64,000 nt of DNA from Mesorhizobium sp. BR1-1-16 (GCF_020165495.1 NZ_JAIUIE010000010.1:62001-126000); one strand, 5' to 3'; shown: positions 25,645 through 35,515, counted from the first letter of the stretch. The notes: generated by a model not told the origin, from the sequence alone. Made by a program: numbers and translations.

Positions 25645-26610
25645 ATGCCGATCTATGATTTCAGCCTCAAGGACCTGCGCGCCTATCACAGCGATGTCGT
25701 GCCGACGCAGGATTTCGACGCCTTCTGGCAGCGGACGCTGGACGAGACGCGAGCGTTTCCGCTCGCCGCGACCTTCGAGCCGTTCGAGTGCGGGCTGAAG
25801 CTGGTCGAAGTTTTCGATGTGACATTCGCAGGATTTGGCGGCCATCCGGTCAAGGCCTGGCTGATCCTGCCGCGCCAACGCTCCGCTCCGCTTCCGGCCG
25901 TCGTCAAGTACATCGGCTATGGTGGCGGCCGCGGCTTCCCGCAGGATCACCTGCTCTGGCCGACCGCCGGCTATGCGACGTTCGTGATGGATACGCGCGG
26001 GCAGGGCAGCACCTGGTCGAAGGGCGACACGCCGGACCCCGTCGGCTCGGATTCGGCCCATCCAGGTTCGATGACGCGCGGCATTTTGAGCCCGGAAACC
26101 TACTACTACCGCCGCGTCTTCACCGACGCCGTGCGAGCGATCGAAGCCGCGGGCAGTCATGACGCGGTCGATGGCAGCCGCATCGCTGTCACCGGCGGCA
26201 GCCAAGGTGGCGGCATCGCCATCGCTGCGGCCGCGCTCGATCCTTCCGTCAAGGCGCTGATGCCGGACGTTCCATTCCTCTGCGATTTCCCCCGCGCGGT
26301 CAGCATCACGCCGCGCGATCCGTTCCCGGAGATTTCGCGCTTCCTCGCCGTCCATCGCGACCGTGTCGAGGATGTGTTCAAGACGCTCAATTACTTCGAC
26401 GGCGTCTGTTTTGCGGGCAAGATCAAGGCTCCGGCGCTCATGTCGGTCGCGATCATGGACACCGTATGTCCGCCGTCGACGATCTTTGCCGCCTTCAACG
26501 CGCTGGCGTCCTCCGACAAGACGCTCCGCGAATACGGCTTCAACGACCATGAGGGCGGCGGCGCCTTCCAGGAGCGGGCGCAGCTCGCGTGGCTCGCCGA
26601 GCGTCTCTGA
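25645..26610 (+). CDS. Acetyl xylan esterase / cephalosporin-C deacetylase family protein
   Basis: Alpha/beta hydrolase of the AXE1 family, 321 residues, without signal peptide. The nucleophile elbow is GGSQGGG (Ser near residue 187), the oxyanion-side sequence is YIGYGGGRGFPQDHLLW with MDTRGQGSTWSKGDTPD, and the terminal His is in FNDHEGGG. The family removes acetyl groups from sugars and glycosides in the cytoplasm. Here it may deacetylate imported plant-glycan fragments. It follows the ETF-QO gene by 107 bp and ends at a hairpin. Confidence 0.88.
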   Translation: MPIYDFSLKDLRAYHSDVVPTQDFDAFWQRTLDETRAFPLAATFEPFECGLKLVEVFDVTFAGFGGHPVKAWLILPRQRSAPLPAVVKYIGYGGGRGFPQDHLLWPTAGYATFVMDTRGQGSTWSKGDTPDPVGSDSAHPGSMTRGILSPETYYYRRVFTDAVRAIEAAGSHDAVDGSRIAVTGGSQGGGIAIAAAALDPSVKALMPDVPFLCDFPRAVSITPRDPFPEISRFLAVHRDRVEDVFKTLNYFDGVCFAGKIKAPALMSVAIMDTVCPPSTIFAAFNALASSDKTLREYGFNDHEGGGAFQERAQLAWLAERL

Positions 26611-26639
26611 CGCGGCTGAAAGCTCAGGCATCAAATGCC

Positions 26640-26671
26640 AGCGGCCTCGCCACATCCGTGACGAGGCCGCT
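26640..26671. terminator. Bidirectional hairpin terminator
   Basis: Perfect 10-bp stem AGCGGCCTCG / CGAGGCCGCT with a 12-base loop, between the convergent esterase and DJ-1/PfpI genes. A modest T-rich stretch (TGTTCGTTCG) follows on the plus strand. Confidence 0.72.
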
Positions 26672-26692
26672 GTTCGTTCGTAGGGCCGTGTC

Positions 26693-27286
26693 TCAGCTGT
26701 GGCGGATTTCGGTGCCGAGCACCTTCAGGCATTCGCGGATGAAGGCCGCAAGCGCCGTCCAGCCCTTGGCGGAAACCATGGTGCCGTCGACATAGGCGTC
26801 GGTCGGCGAGAGATCGATATAGGTGCCACCGGCCAGGATGACTTCCGGCTCGCAGGCGCCGAGTGCCGCGACCTTCTTGCCGCGCACGACGCCATCGACC
26901 GCGATCAGGATTTGCACGCCGTGGCAGATCGTGAAGATCGGCTTCTGAGCCTCGTGGAAGTGACGCACGATCGCCTGCACGCGCTTGTCGGTACGGATAT
27001 ATTCCGGGCCGCGCCCGCCGGCGCAATAGACGGCGTGATACTGGTCGAGCTGGCGTTCGGCTTCCGAGAAGGTCTTGTTGATGTCGGCATAGTGGCCGAG
27101 CTTTTCGGTATAGGTCTGGTCACCCTCGAAGTCGTGCAGCGACGTCTTGATCCGGTCGCCGGCGTTCTTGTCGGGACACACGACATGCACGGTGTGTCCC
27201 ACGGCTTCCATCGCCTGCTGGTAGACGAAGATCTCGTATTCTTCGGTGAATTCACCGGTGAGCATCAGAATTTTCTTGCCGGGCAT
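26693..27286 (-). CDS. DJ-1/PfpI family protein
   Basis: Protein of 197 residues with the DJ-1/PfpI fold. The nucleophile elbow is FTICHGVQ (Cys then His), with YHAVYCAGGRGPEY and VHVVCPDKNAGD typical. Family members act as glyoxalases/deglycases, chaperones or amidases. The ATG at 27286 follows GGAGGAGA. The gene lies 62 bp downstream (in sequence) of the minus-strand binding-protein gene's divergent side and may share the direction of the ABC operon that ends at 27348, as its last gene. Confidence 0.88.
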   Translation of the reverse strand: MPGKKILMLTGEFTEEYEIFVYQQAMEAVGHTVHVVCPDKNAGDRIKTSLHDFEGDQTYTEKLGHYADINKTFSEAERQLDQYHAVYCAGGRGPEYIRTDKRVQAIVRHFHEAQKPIFTICHGVQILIAVDGVVRGKKVAALGACEPEVILAGGTYIDLSPTDAYVDGTMVSAKGWTALAAFIRECLKVLGTEIRHS

Positions 27287-27347
27287 GGCGGTCTCCTCCG
27301 CGTATGGGGATGAGCGGGCGGATCAGATCCGCCCGCGCTGCTGGTTG

Positions 27348-28298
27348 TTAGAACGGCGAGTCGGGGAAGTAGAACTCGGCCGCGTTATCCTTCGTGATCA
27401 GCGGCGCGTCGAGCTTGACGTTGCCGCGCACCGGCGCGTGGCCGACGAGATTGGCGACCGTCATGTAGATCGCGGTCTTGATCATCGACGGCGGATAGGG
27501 GGTCTCGACCGGCGTCATCGCATCGCCGTCGATCACCTTCTTGACGATGTCCTTCATCCCATTGCCGCCGAGCGCGAACTTGATGTCGGTCCGGCCGGAT
27601 TCCTTGACCGCCTCGAGCACGCCGAGCAGCATGTCGTCATCATTGGCCCAGACGGCGTCGATATGCGGATATTTCGCCAGATAATCCTGCATCAGCTTGA
27701 AGGCATCGTCACTGTTCCAGTTGGCGTACTGGATGTCGAGGATCTTGAGGTCCGTGCCGGCAATGCCGTCCTGGAAGCCCTTGATGCGCTCGTCGTCGAT
27801 GACGGTCGGGATGCCCCTGAGCACGACGAGGTTGCCCTTGCCGCCAAGCTTGTCGACGAGGAACTTGGCCGTGTTCTTGCCGACGGCGATGTTGTCGCCA
27901 GCGACATAGAGATCCTGGATCGCCGGGTCGTTGAGGCCGCGATCGACCACGGTGATGAAGGCGCCGCTGTCCTTGACCGCCTTGACCGGCATCGTCAGCT
28001 CTTCCGAGGTCTGCGGCAGGATCACGAGTGCGTCCAGCTTGCGGCCGGCCGAGAGATCCTCGAGCGCGCTGACCTGCGCCGTTGCCGAGGGCGAGGTCTT
28101 GACGATCACCTCGACATCAGGGAAGGCGGCGTTGATTTCCTTGGCGGCCGCCTGGGCATGATAGACGACGCCTGCCGTCCAGCCATGGTCGGCTGCCGGG
28201 ATCGACACCGCGACGACCTTCTTGTCGGCAGCCGAAGCCTGTCCGGCCACGAGAAGCGCGCCGAGGGCCGCTGCTGCGATCCACTTGTTTCTGGTCAA
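27348..28298 (-). CDS. Ribose-type (CUT2) ABC sugar-binding protein
   Basis: Periplasmic binding protein of the RbsB type, about 316 residues. The signal peptide is NKWIAAAALGALLVAGQASA; the mature start KKVVAVSIPAADHGWTAGVV and the later AVWANDDDMLLGVLEAVKESG are hallmark segments. The start is a TTG at 28298, six bases after GGGAGGAT; no ATG is better placed. It is the third gene of the ATPase-permease-binding protein operon that begins at 30948. The ligand is probably a pentose, polyol or related sugar, not defined by sequence. Confidence 0.9.
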   Translation of the reverse strand: MTRNKWIAAAALGALLVAGQASAADKKVVAVSIPAADHGWTAGVVYHAQAAAKEINAAFPDVEVIVKTSPSATAQVSALEDLSAGRKLDALVILPQTSEELTMPVKAVKDSGAFITVVDRGLNDPAIQDLYVAGDNIAVGKNTAKFLVDKLGGKGNLVVLRGIPTVIDDERIKGFQDGIAGTDLKILDIQYANWNSDDAFKLMQDYLAKYPHIDAVWANDDDMLLGVLEAVKESGRTDIKFALGGNGMKDIVKKVIDGDAMTPVETPYPPSMIKTAIYMTVANLVGHAPVRGNVKLDAPLITKDNAAEFYFPDSPF

Positions 28299-28360
28299 TT
28301 GAATATCCTCCCAATAGATGGACCGGTCGAGATCGGCACCCGCGTGGTCCGGACGCGGGG

Positions 28361-29353
28361 CTATTTCGAGAAGCGTTGGATGAGCATCGCGATGATGATG
28401 ATGACGCCCTGCACGGCAGCGACGAGGTATTCGGAGACGAAGTCCGAAAGCACCATCAGGTTGGCGATCAGCTCGAGAATGACGGCGCCGGCGACGGTGC
28501 CCCAGATGTGACCCTTGCCGCCGCGCAGCGCCGTGCCGCCGATCACCACCGCAGTGATGACCTGCAGTTCCCACAAGACGCCGGTCGTCGGTGTCGCCGC
28601 ACCGAGCCGCGGCACATAACAGATCGCGGCGATGGCGACGCAGGCGCCCTGGATCAGATAGGCGATGGTTCGTGTCTTGATGATCGAAATGCCGGAATAG
28701 CGCGCGACATCGGCATTGGCGCCGACCGCAGCGCATTTGCGGCCATATTTGGTCTTGTAGAGAATGAACGATCCGATCGCCGCCACAGCCAGCGATATCA
28801 GGATCGGGATCGGGATGCCCGTGACAGTGCCGAAATAGACCGGCCGATAGACCTCACGCAGCGAGCGGTCGATCGGGATCGTGCCGCCATCCGACAGATA
28901 GGTGATGAGCGCGCGGAAGATGCCCATCGTGCCGAGCGTCGCGATGAACGGCTCGATCTTGCCGACGGTGACGATGAGCCCGTTGAGGAGGCCGCAGGCG
29001 ATGCCGGCGAAAAGCGCGATCGCCATGCCGGCCGGCACCGACCATGTTCCGAGGTGAGGCACCATCCCGTTCATGAACATGATGGTCACGCCGGTGATGA
29101 ACGCCGCCATCGAGCCGACGGAGAGATCCAGTCCTCCGGACGAGATGACGAATGTCGCGCCGACCGCGATGATCGCGATGAAGGCGCTGCGCGTGATGAC
29201 GTTCGAGAGATTGGTGGCCGAGAGGAAATCCGGGTTGATGAGGAATCCGATGACCAGCAGGGCGGCGAGCGCGATGAACGGCCCGGCATCCGCCCAGCCT
29301 ATGGCGAAACTTCTCTCCCGTCGGGGCGGAGCGGATTGGATGACGGCACTCAT
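28361..29353 (-). CDS. Ribose-type ABC permease
   Basis: Membrane subunit of about 330 residues, RbsC/AraH-like, with roughly eight to ten membrane segments. Family marks are FVISSGGLDLSVGSMAAF and ALRGGKGHIWGTVAGAVI. The ATG at 29353 overlaps the end of the ATPase gene by 4 bp (ATGA). The next gene, the binding protein, starts 62 bp on. Confidence 0.92.
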   Translation of the reverse strand: MSAVIQSAPPRRERSFAIGWADAGPFIALAALLVIGFLINPDFLSATNLSNVITRSAFIAIIAVGATFVISSGGLDLSVGSMAAFITGVTIMFMNGMVPHLGTWSVPAGMAIALFAGIACGLLNGLIVTVGKIEPFIATLGTMGIFRALITYLSDGGTIPIDRSLREVYRPVYFGTVTGIPIPILISLAVAAIGSFILYKTKYGRKCAAVGANADVARYSGISIIKTRTIAYLIQGACVAIAAICYVPRLGAATPTTGVLWELQVITAVVIGGTALRGGKGHIWGTVAGAVILELIANLMVLSDFVSEYLVAAVQGVIIIIAMLIQRFSK

Positions 29354-30948
29354 GATAGTCCTCCCAGGGCCGCGCGGCCGACATCCGCTTCCGCGGTGGC
29401 AAGCAGCGCGATATTGCTTTCGGTCATGGCCTCGCCGGAGACCTCGCCATTGATGCGGCCCTGGCGCATCACCAGGATGCGGTCGCAGATGCCGATCAGT
29501 TCCTGCATCTCCGATGAAATGACGATGCATGCCTTTCCTTCGCCCACGAGCTGGCGGATGAAGGTGTAGATCTGCGCCTTGTTGGCGATGTCGATGCCGC
29601 GCGTCGGTTCGTCGATGATCACGACCGAAGGGTTGGTGAGCAGGACCTTCGCGAGCAGGAGCTTCTGCTGGTTGCCACCGGAGAGCTGGCCAGCATTCAC
29701 CTTGAGGTTCTTGACGCGGATGTCGTAGCTCTGGATCGCGCCCTCGAGGGCATCCGTCTCGCGGCGCTTGTTCATGGCGAGGCCAGGGTGAAAACGCCCT
29801 AAGGCGGAGAGCGTCAGATTGGGCGCCAGGCGTTCCTGCAGCAGAAGGCCCTTGGCCTTGCGGTCCTCGGTCAGGTAGCCGATGCCGGCATCGATCGCCT
29901 CGCGCTGGGAGCGGATATGAACGGGCGCACCGTCGAGCTCGACGCTCGCATGCGCCGGCCTCAGCCCGACAATGCCCTCGAACAACTCGGTCCGGCCGGC
30001 GCCGATCATCCCGGCAAAGCCGAGCACTTCGCCCTTGTGCACCGTGAACGAGATGTCCTCGGCATAGCCCGGGACCGTGGCGTTGCGGACGCGCAGCATC
30101 GGCGCGCCCCTCGCTTCATTCCCGCGCGGGGGATAGAGCGCGGTGAGTTCGCGCCCGACCATCAGCTCGGCCATGTCCATCTGGCTGAGGCTTCGGCCTG
30201 GATAGGTGCCGACCATCTTGCCGTCGCGCAGAACCGTCAGCCTGTCCGCGAGCCGCTGCACCTCGTCGAGGCGGTGGCTGATATAGAGAACGCCGATCCC
30301 CTGCGCCTTGAGGCGGAGGATGATCTCGAGCAGCCGCTCCACCTCGTCGCCCGTGAGCACGGCAGTCGGTTCGTCGAAGATCACCAGCTTGTGCGCGTCG
30401 AGCAGAGCGCGGCCGATCTGGATCAACTGGCGATCGGCGAGCGCGACGTCGCGGACCAGCGCATTCGGCGAGACACGGCAACCGAGCTCGCCAAGCTTCT
30501 CGGCCGCGATCCGCCGCATCGTGCGATCGTCGACGACGCCGTTGCGCGTCAGTTCCCGGCCAAGGAAGAGGTTTTCGGCGACGGTCAGCCCCTCGGCGAG
30601 CAGGATTTCCTGATGCACGAGCACGATGCCGGCATCCTGCGCCTGATGGGGCGTCGAGAAGTGCATCGGCTCGCCATCCACGAACAGGTGACCGCTGCTT
30701 GGATGCACATAGCCCGATATCAGCCGCATCAGCGTCGACTTGCCGGCGCCGTTCTCGCCGATGATGGCGTGGATTTCGCCCGCGTGAACGTCGAGCGTGA
30801 CGTCGTCGAGCACCGTGACCGGCCCATATTGCTTTGACAGCGCTTCGGCCCTGAGCACGGGCGGCCTGGCCGGCATTTCGGCGTGAAGCTGCGACGGGCG
30901 TTCCATGGAGCGGTCGTGTCCGAATGCGATCGAGGGTGGCCGTGTCAC
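29350..30948 (-). CDS. Ribose-type ABC ATPase, two nucleotide-binding domains
   Basis: Double ATPase of about 532 residues, RbsA type. The N-terminal domain has Walker A GENGAGKST, a first-half signature region DVALADRQLIQIGRAL and Walker B LVIFDEPTAVL. The C-terminal domain has LSGGNQQKLLLAKVL and VVIIDEPTRGIDI. Start: GTG at 30948 overlaps the stop of the GntR gene (GTGA); an ATG at 30906 is an alternative without a clear ribosome site, so the coupled GTG is preferred. Regulator, ATPase, permease and binding protein are thus one transcription unit. Confidence 0.9.
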   Translation of the reverse strand: MTRPPSIAFGHDRSMERPSQLHAEMPARPPVLRAEALSKQYGPVTVLDDVTLDVHAGEIHAIIGENGAGKSTLMRLISGYVHPSSGHLFVDGEPMHFSTPHQAQDAGIVLVHQEILLAEGLTVAENLFLGRELTRNGVVDDRTMRRIAAEKLGELGCRVSPNALVRDVALADRQLIQIGRALLDAHKLVIFDEPTAVLTGDEVERLLEIILRLKAQGIGVLYISHRLDEVQRLADRLTVLRDGKMVGTYPGRSLSQMDMAELMVGRELTALYPPRGNEARGAPMLRVRNATVPGYAEDISFTVHKGEVLGFAGMIGAGRTELFEGIVGLRPAHASVELDGAPVHIRSQREAIDAGIGYLTEDRKAKGLLLQERLAPNLTLSALGRFHPGLAMNKRRETDALEGAIQSYDIRVKNLKVNAGQLSGGNQQKLLLAKVLLTNPSVVIIDEPTRGIDIANKAQIYTFIRQLVGEGKACIVISSEMQELIGICDRILVMRQGRINGEVSGEAMTESNIALLATAEADVGRAALGGLS

Positions 30949-31637
30949 TCGAATGCCGGCAACAGCCGGTCACGCGAGTGTTCGATATGGACGCGCATCG
31001 CGTCGGCGGCGGCTTCTGAGTCGCCGCGCGCGAACGCGTCGAGCAGCGCCTGATGCTCGTGCAGCGCCTCTTCCGTGACGCGCCAATGGAACATCAGGCG
31101 GAAGATGTGGAAGTGCGTGTGCTGGAAGCTCAGCATTTCGCGGATGAGCTGGTTTCCGGCGAATTCCATGATGCGGTCATGGAAGATGCCGTCCTGCCGG
31201 GCAAAGGTCGAATAGTGGACGCGCTCGTCCTTGCCTTCGCGGCCGGCCATCACGCCCGCTGCTTCGCGCAGGATCTCGATCTTCTCGGAATCGATCGCCG
31301 CAGCTGCCTTGGCGGCCGCAGCCGGCTCCAGCAGAAGGCGGAGTTCGTAAAGCTCGTCAAAGCGGCGCCGGGTGATCTGCGGGGCGGCGCGATAGCCGAC
31401 GAGATGCGTCTTGAGCACCAGCCCTTCGCCCTCCAGCCGGCCGAGTGCTTCGCGGATCGGCGTCTGCGAAACGTTGAATTCCTTCACCAGGCTGTCGACG
31501 GTGATGCGCGCGCCGGGCGCGATCTTGAGCGACATCAACTGGTTGAAGATCGCCTCATAGACGTCTCCCGCCAGGCTGTTGGCCCGCGGGATCTGGGTGC
31601 CGCCTGTGGTTGTGTCCGTCAGCCGAGATGAGTTCAT
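30945..31637 (-). CDS. GntR-family (FCD) transcriptional regulator
   Basis: Regulator of about 230 residues. Winged HTH at about 15-80 (ITVDSLVKEFNVSQTPIREALGRLEGEGLV), then FCD domain with DGIFHDRIMEFAGNQ and EHQALLDAFARGD. It is the first gene of the ABC importer operon and overlaps the ATPase gene by 4 bp. It faces a divergent dehydrogenase operon at 31735, with a perfect ATCCTATAGGAT dyad between them, so it probably represses both. The ATG at 31637 fits family length. Confidence 0.9.
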   Translation of the reverse strand: MNSSRLTDTTTGGTQIPRANSLAGDVYEAIFNQLMSLKIAPGARITVDSLVKEFNVSQTPIREALGRLEGEGLVLKTHLVGYRAAPQITRRRFDELYELRLLLEPAAAAKAAAAIDSEKIEILREAAGVMAGREGKDERVHYSTFARQDGIFHDRIMEFAGNQLIREMLSFQHTHFHIFRLMFHWRVTEEALHEHQALLDAFARGDSEAAADAMRVHIEHSRDRLLPAFE

Positions 31638-31703
31638 TTTGTGCCGTCTTTGCCCTTGACAGGGGAGAGACCTAGCAGGATGTTGCGGCCTCTGCAATAC
31701 TAT

Positions 31704-31715
31704 ATCCTATAGGAT
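31704..31715. promoter_or_regulatory. Candidate GntR operator
   Basis: Perfect 12-bp palindrome ATCCTA-TAGGAT in the 97-bp divergent region, 20 bp before the Ldh-family gene and 67 bp before the GntR start. AT-rich flanks (CTATATCC... GATATAG) may include the -10 elements. The dyad has the size and form of FCD/GntR operators. Confidence 0.65.
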
Positions 31716-31734
31716 TTGATATAGAGGCGGCCTT

Positions 31735-32769
31735 GTGAAAATCAGCGAACGCTCAGCGATGGCTCTGGCCACCCGCCTGCTCATTCAGCGCAACGCATTG
31801 ACGGAACACGCTGAATGCCAGGCGCGGGTGCTGGTCGAGGCGGAGTTGAAGGGGCACCCGTCACACGGGCTTCAGCGGCTGCCGCGTATTATTGCGCGTA
31901 TCGAGCGCGGCCACATCGACCCGCGAACCAAAGGCGAAGGCTTCTGGCGGGCGGAAGCCGTCTGGGACGTCGACGGACGAAGCGGGCTCGGCCCGGTTGT
32001 GGCGATGGCGGCGGTGGAGCGTCTCGCCGAACGCGTCGTGACATCCGGCATCGCCATCGCCGCCATCCGCAACAACAATCATCTCGGCATGCTGGCGCAC
32101 TATGTCGAGCACATCGCGGAACGGGGTCATGTCGGCGTCGCGATGTCGTCGAGCGAGGCGCTCGTGCATCCCTTTGGCGGGACGCGCGCCATGCTGGGCA
32201 CCAATCCGATCGCCATCGCTGTGCCCACCGCCGGTCGCCCGCTGGTGCTCGATCTCGCGACCAGCACCGTCTCGATGGGCAAGATCCACCACTACGCCGC
32301 GACCGGGCGACCGATGCCGGAGGGCTGGGCGCGCGACGCCGAGGGAAAGCCGACCACCGATGCCGCGCGCGCCAAATCCGGATCGATCGCGCCATTCGGC
32401 GATGCCAAGGGCTACGGCCTCGGCATCGCCATCGAAGTGTTGATCGCCGCGCTCGCCGGCTCTGCCCTCGCGCCCGACATTTGCGGCACGCTCGACGCGG
32501 AGGCGCTCTGCAACAAGGGCGACATCCTGATCGTCGTGAATCCCAAAGCCGCGCCTGAATTGGCGCAGCGTCTTTCGGATTATCTCGACAGCGTCCGCAC
32601 GTCCCCGCCGTCCGAAGCCGGCCGGCCCGTCGCCATCCCCGGCGATGGCGCGAGCCTGCGGCGCGCGGCCGCGCTCCGGGATGGTTTCGACATCGAGCCG
32701 TCACTCTGGGACGCGCTCAACGCCTTGTCTTTATCCCCATCATCCGTTCTTGAAGGACAATCATTTTGA
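31735..32769 (+). CDS. Ldh-family NAD(P)-dependent dehydrogenase (malate/lactate/2,3-diketogulonate reductase family)
   Basis: Protein of 344 residues with the type-2 malate/L-lactate dehydrogenase (LDH2/YiaK) fold, unrelated to Rossmann dehydrogenases. Visible family segments are LKGHPSHGLQRLPR, AIRNNNHLGMLAHYVEHIAE, LGTNPIAIAVPT and GDAKGYGLGIAIEVL. Members reduce 2-oxo acids such as 2,3-diketo-L-gulonate or oxidise 2-hydroxy acids. Start is GTG at 31735. The stop overlaps the next gene's TTG start (TTGA), so expression is coupled. It opens an operon of four to five enzymes opposite the GntR/ABC genes. Confidence 0.88.
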   Translation: MKISERSAMALATRLLIQRNALTEHAECQARVLVEAELKGHPSHGLQRLPRIIARIERGHIDPRTKGEGFWRAEAVWDVDGRSGLGPVVAMAAVERLAERVVTSGIAIAAIRNNNHLGMLAHYVEHIAERGHVGVAMSSSEALVHPFGGTRAMLGTNPIAIAVPTAGRPLVLDLATSTVSMGKIHHYAATGRPMPEGWARDAEGKPTTDAARAKSGSIAPFGDAKGYGLGIAIEVLIAALAGSALAPDICGTLDAEALCNKGDILIVVNPKAAPELAQRLSDYLDSVRTSPPSEAGRPVAIPGDGASLRRAAALRDGFDIEPSLWDALNALSLSPSSVLEGQSF

Positions 32770-33992
32770 GCCTTTTCGCTGCCTTGAGGCTACCGCGCGA
32801 GATCCTGTTTGGCACGGGCCAGCGCCATGCGCTGCCCACCGTCGCGGCGAGGCTCGGCAAGCGCGCCCTGATCTGCACCGACAGCCGGCTTGCGGCCACT
32901 GACATGTTCGGCGAGATCCTGTCGCAGCTTGAGGCCGCAGGCATCGCCGTGATGGTCCATGACCGCGTGCAGCCCGACGTGCCGCGCGACACCGTGGCCG
33001 TCTGCGCCGAGGAGGCGAGGGCGTTTCATCCCGACATGGTGATCGGCATCGGCGGCGGCAGCTGTCTCGACATGGCGAAATGCGCGGCTCTGCTGCTGTC
33101 ACATGGCGGCGTGTTGCAGGACTACTACGGCGAGTTCAAGGTTCCGGCGCCTGTCCTGCCGATCATCGCCGTGCCGACGACCGCGGGCACCGGCTCGGAG
33201 GTGACGCCGGTCGCGGTCATTTCCGATCCCGACCGCACCCTGAAGGTCGGCATTTCCAGTCCGTATCTGATTGCGACCGTTGCGATCTGCGACCCCGACC
33301 TGACCATGACCTGTCCGCGCGGCCTGACGGCGATCGCAGGTGCCGACGCGCTGACCCATGCGATCGAGGCCTTCACCGCGGCGCGGCGCCCTGCCGATCA
33401 CGAGCTGGCGCAGCAGCATGTCTTTGTCGGCAAGAGCGCACTCACCGATCATTTCGCGCTGATGGCCATCGAGCTGCTCGGCCGCAGTCTCGAACGCGCC
33501 GTCGCAGACGGCAGCGACGCGGCGGCCCGCGCCGATGTCATGATGGGCGCGCTTGCCGCCGGCTGCGCATTCGGCACCGCCGGTACGGCCGCCGCCCATG
33601 CGGTCCAGTATCCGGCCGGCGCGCTGACCCACACCCCGCATGGGCTCGGCGTCGCGACCATGCTGCCCTATGTGATGACGTATAACCGCACCGTCGCGAT
33701 GCCTGAGATGGCCGCGATTGCGCGCGCCCTTGGTCTCGGCGAGCCGGGCCAGGACGACGACGAACTCGCCGATGCGGCGATTGCCGAAGTGAGCCGCTTG
33801 TTTGCGGCGATCGGCATCACGCCGACCCTGGCCGGCCTTGGGCTTGCGGCAGACAAGCTCGACTGGACGGCTGAACAGGCGCTCGGCATCGGCCGCCTGA
33901 TCAAGAACAATCCCCGCAGCCTCGATCTTCCCGCCATGCGACGCCTCGTCCAGGCCGCCTATGACGGCGACCTTGCCGCCGCAGCGCAATAG
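32766..33992 (+). CDS. Iron-containing alcohol dehydrogenase
   Basis: Group III metal-dependent alcohol dehydrogenase of 408 residues. The NAD-binding glycine motif is GIGGGSCLDMAKCAALL; metal ligands lie in AGADALTHAIEAF and in the signature HGLGVATMLPYVMTYNR. It interconverts an alcohol and aldehyde or a hydroxy acid and oxo acid. The gene starts at TTG, sharing bases with the Ldh stop, and is followed after 19 bp by an aldehyde dehydrogenase gene, suggesting alcohol to aldehyde to acid oxidation. Confidence 0.92.
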   Translation: MSLFAALRLPREILFGTGQRHALPTVAARLGKRALICTDSRLAATDMFGEILSQLEAAGIAVMVHDRVQPDVPRDTVAVCAEEARAFHPDMVIGIGGGSCLDMAKCAALLLSHGGVLQDYYGEFKVPAPVLPIIAVPTTAGTGSEVTPVAVISDPDRTLKVGISSPYLIATVAICDPDLTMTCPRGLTAIAGADALTHAIEAFTAARRPADHELAQQHVFVGKSALTDHFALMAIELLGRSLERAVADGSDAAARADVMMGALAAGCAFGTAGTAAAHAVQYPAGALTHTPHGLGVATMLPYVMTYNRTVAMPEMAAIARALGLGEPGQDDDELADAAIAEVSRLFAAIGITPTLAGLGLAADKLDWTAEQALGIGRLIKNNPRSLDLPAMRRLVQAAYDGDLAAAAQ

Positions 33993-34011
33993 CCCTTTCA
34001 GGAATGACACG

Positions 34012-35502
34012 ATGACCGCCATCCACCAGAACAGCCCATCGCACGACGAAAACGCACCCGATCTCCGCGCCGCTGCACGCGGGCTCCATATCGACGGCGC
34101 CTGGCGTCCTTCGGCGAGCGGGCGCAGCATCAACGTGACCGACCCATCCACGGAAACAGTTTTGGCGTCGGTTCCCGACGCGACGATCGAGGATGCCACC
34201 GCCGCCGTCGAGGCCGCCGCCAAGGCTGCAGAAGGCTGGCGCAACACGGCACCGCGCAAGCGCTCGGAGATTCTCCGGCGCTGTTTCGAACTGATGGTCG
34301 AGCGCTCCGAGACGCTGGCGCGGCTGATCTCGCTCGAGAATGGCAAGGCGCTGCGTGATGCGCGCGGCGAAGTGGCCTATGCGGCCGAATTCTTCCGTTG
34401 GAACGCCGAGGAAGCGGTCCGCATCACCGGCGAGTTTGGTATCGCACCCGCCGGAACCAACCGCATCATCGTCGACTATCAGCCGATCGGCATCTGCTTC
34501 CTGATCACGCCCTGGAACTTCCCGGCGGCCATGGCGACGCGGAAGATCGCGCCGGCGCTCGCCGCAGGCTGCACCGTGATCCTGAAGCCGGCGAGCGAGA
34601 CGCCGCTGACCGCCTATGCGCTGGCCGCGCTCTATGCCGAGGCCGGCGTGCCGCCTGGCGTCGTCAACGTCCTGACCACAACAAGCCCGGGTCCGCTGAC
34701 TGCCGCTATCCTGGCCGATCCTCGGGTGCGGAAGCTCTCGTTCACGGGCTCGACCGGAGTTGGCCGCGCGCTGCTCGCCGAGGCCTCGAAGCATGTCATC
34801 TCATGCTCGATGGAGCTTGGCGGCAACGCGCCCTTCCTCGTCTTCGACGACGCCGATCTCGAGGTCGCGCTTGATGGCGCGATGGTCGCCAAGATGCGGA
34901 ATGCTGGCGAGGCGTGCACGGCGGCCAACCGGATCTATGTCCAATCCGGCATCTATGACGCCTTTGCCGAGGGCTTGAGCCGCCGGATGGCGGCGATGAC
35001 TGTGGGGTCCGGCGTCGAGGAGACGACTGAATGCGGCCCCATGATCACGCGGAAGGCCGTCGACAAGATCGACCGTCTCGTCAAGGACGCGACGGCGCGC
35101 GGAGCGCGGCTGCTTTGCGGCGGCGCGGCCACAACCGGGCAGGGCTTCTTCTATCCGCCGACGGTGCTGGCCGATGTTCCCGCCGACGCGGAGATGGCGC
35201 ATGAGGAAATCTTCGGGCCGGTCGCCCCGCTGTCGCGCTTTGACAGCGAGAGCGAAGTCATCGCGCGGGCGAACGATACCGAATACGGGCTCGCCGCCTA
35301 TATCTTCACGCGAGATCTCGCGCGCGGCATGCGCGTCGCGTCGCGCATCGAAGCCGGCATGATCGCCCTCAACCGCGGCCTCGTATCCGATCCGGCCGCC
35401 CCGTTCGGCGGCGTCAAGCAGAGCGGGCTCGGACGCGAGGGCGGCCAGCATCACGGCATCGCCGAGTTCATGGAGGCGAAATACATTGCTGCAAACTTCT
35501 GA
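34012..35502 (+). CDS. NAD(P)-dependent succinate-semialdehyde dehydrogenase family protein
   Basis: Aldehyde dehydrogenase of about 496 residues. The general base Glu is in [17 protein letters not shown], the catalytic Cys in [14 protein letters not shown], and the NAD pocket in [17 protein letters not shown] with [17 protein letters not shown]. The closest general pattern is the GabD/succinate-semialdehyde branch, which also includes glycolaldehyde and other short semialdehyde dehydrogenases. The ATG at 34012 is preceded by CAGGAAT. It lies 19 bp after the iron alcohol dehydrogenase gene and 13 bp before the next gene, so all are one operon. Confidence 0.92.
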   Translation: MTAIHQNSPSHDENAPDLRAAARGLHIDGAWRPSASGRSINVTDPSTETVLASVPDATIEDATAAVEAAAKAAEGWRNTAPRKRSEILRRCFELMVERSETLARLISLENGKALRDARGEVAYAAEFFRWNAEEAVRITGEFGIAPAGTNRIIVDYQPIGICFLITPWNFPAAMATRKIAPALAAGCTVILKPASETPLTAYALAALYAEAGVPPGVVNVLTTTSPGPLTAAILADPRVRKLSFTGSTGVGRALLAEASKHVISCSMELGGNAPFLVFDDADLEVALDGAMVAKMRNAGEACTAANRIYVQSGIYDAFAEGLSRRMAAMTVGSGVEETTECGPMITRKAVDKIDRLVKDATARGARLLCGGAATTGQGFFYPPTVLADVPADAEMAHEEIFGPVAPLSRFDSESEVIARANDTEYGLAAYIFTRDLARGMRVASRIEAGMIALNRGLVSDPAAPFGGVKQSGLGREGGQHHGIAEFMEAKYIAANF

Positions 35503-35515
35503 CGGAGGCGGAACG

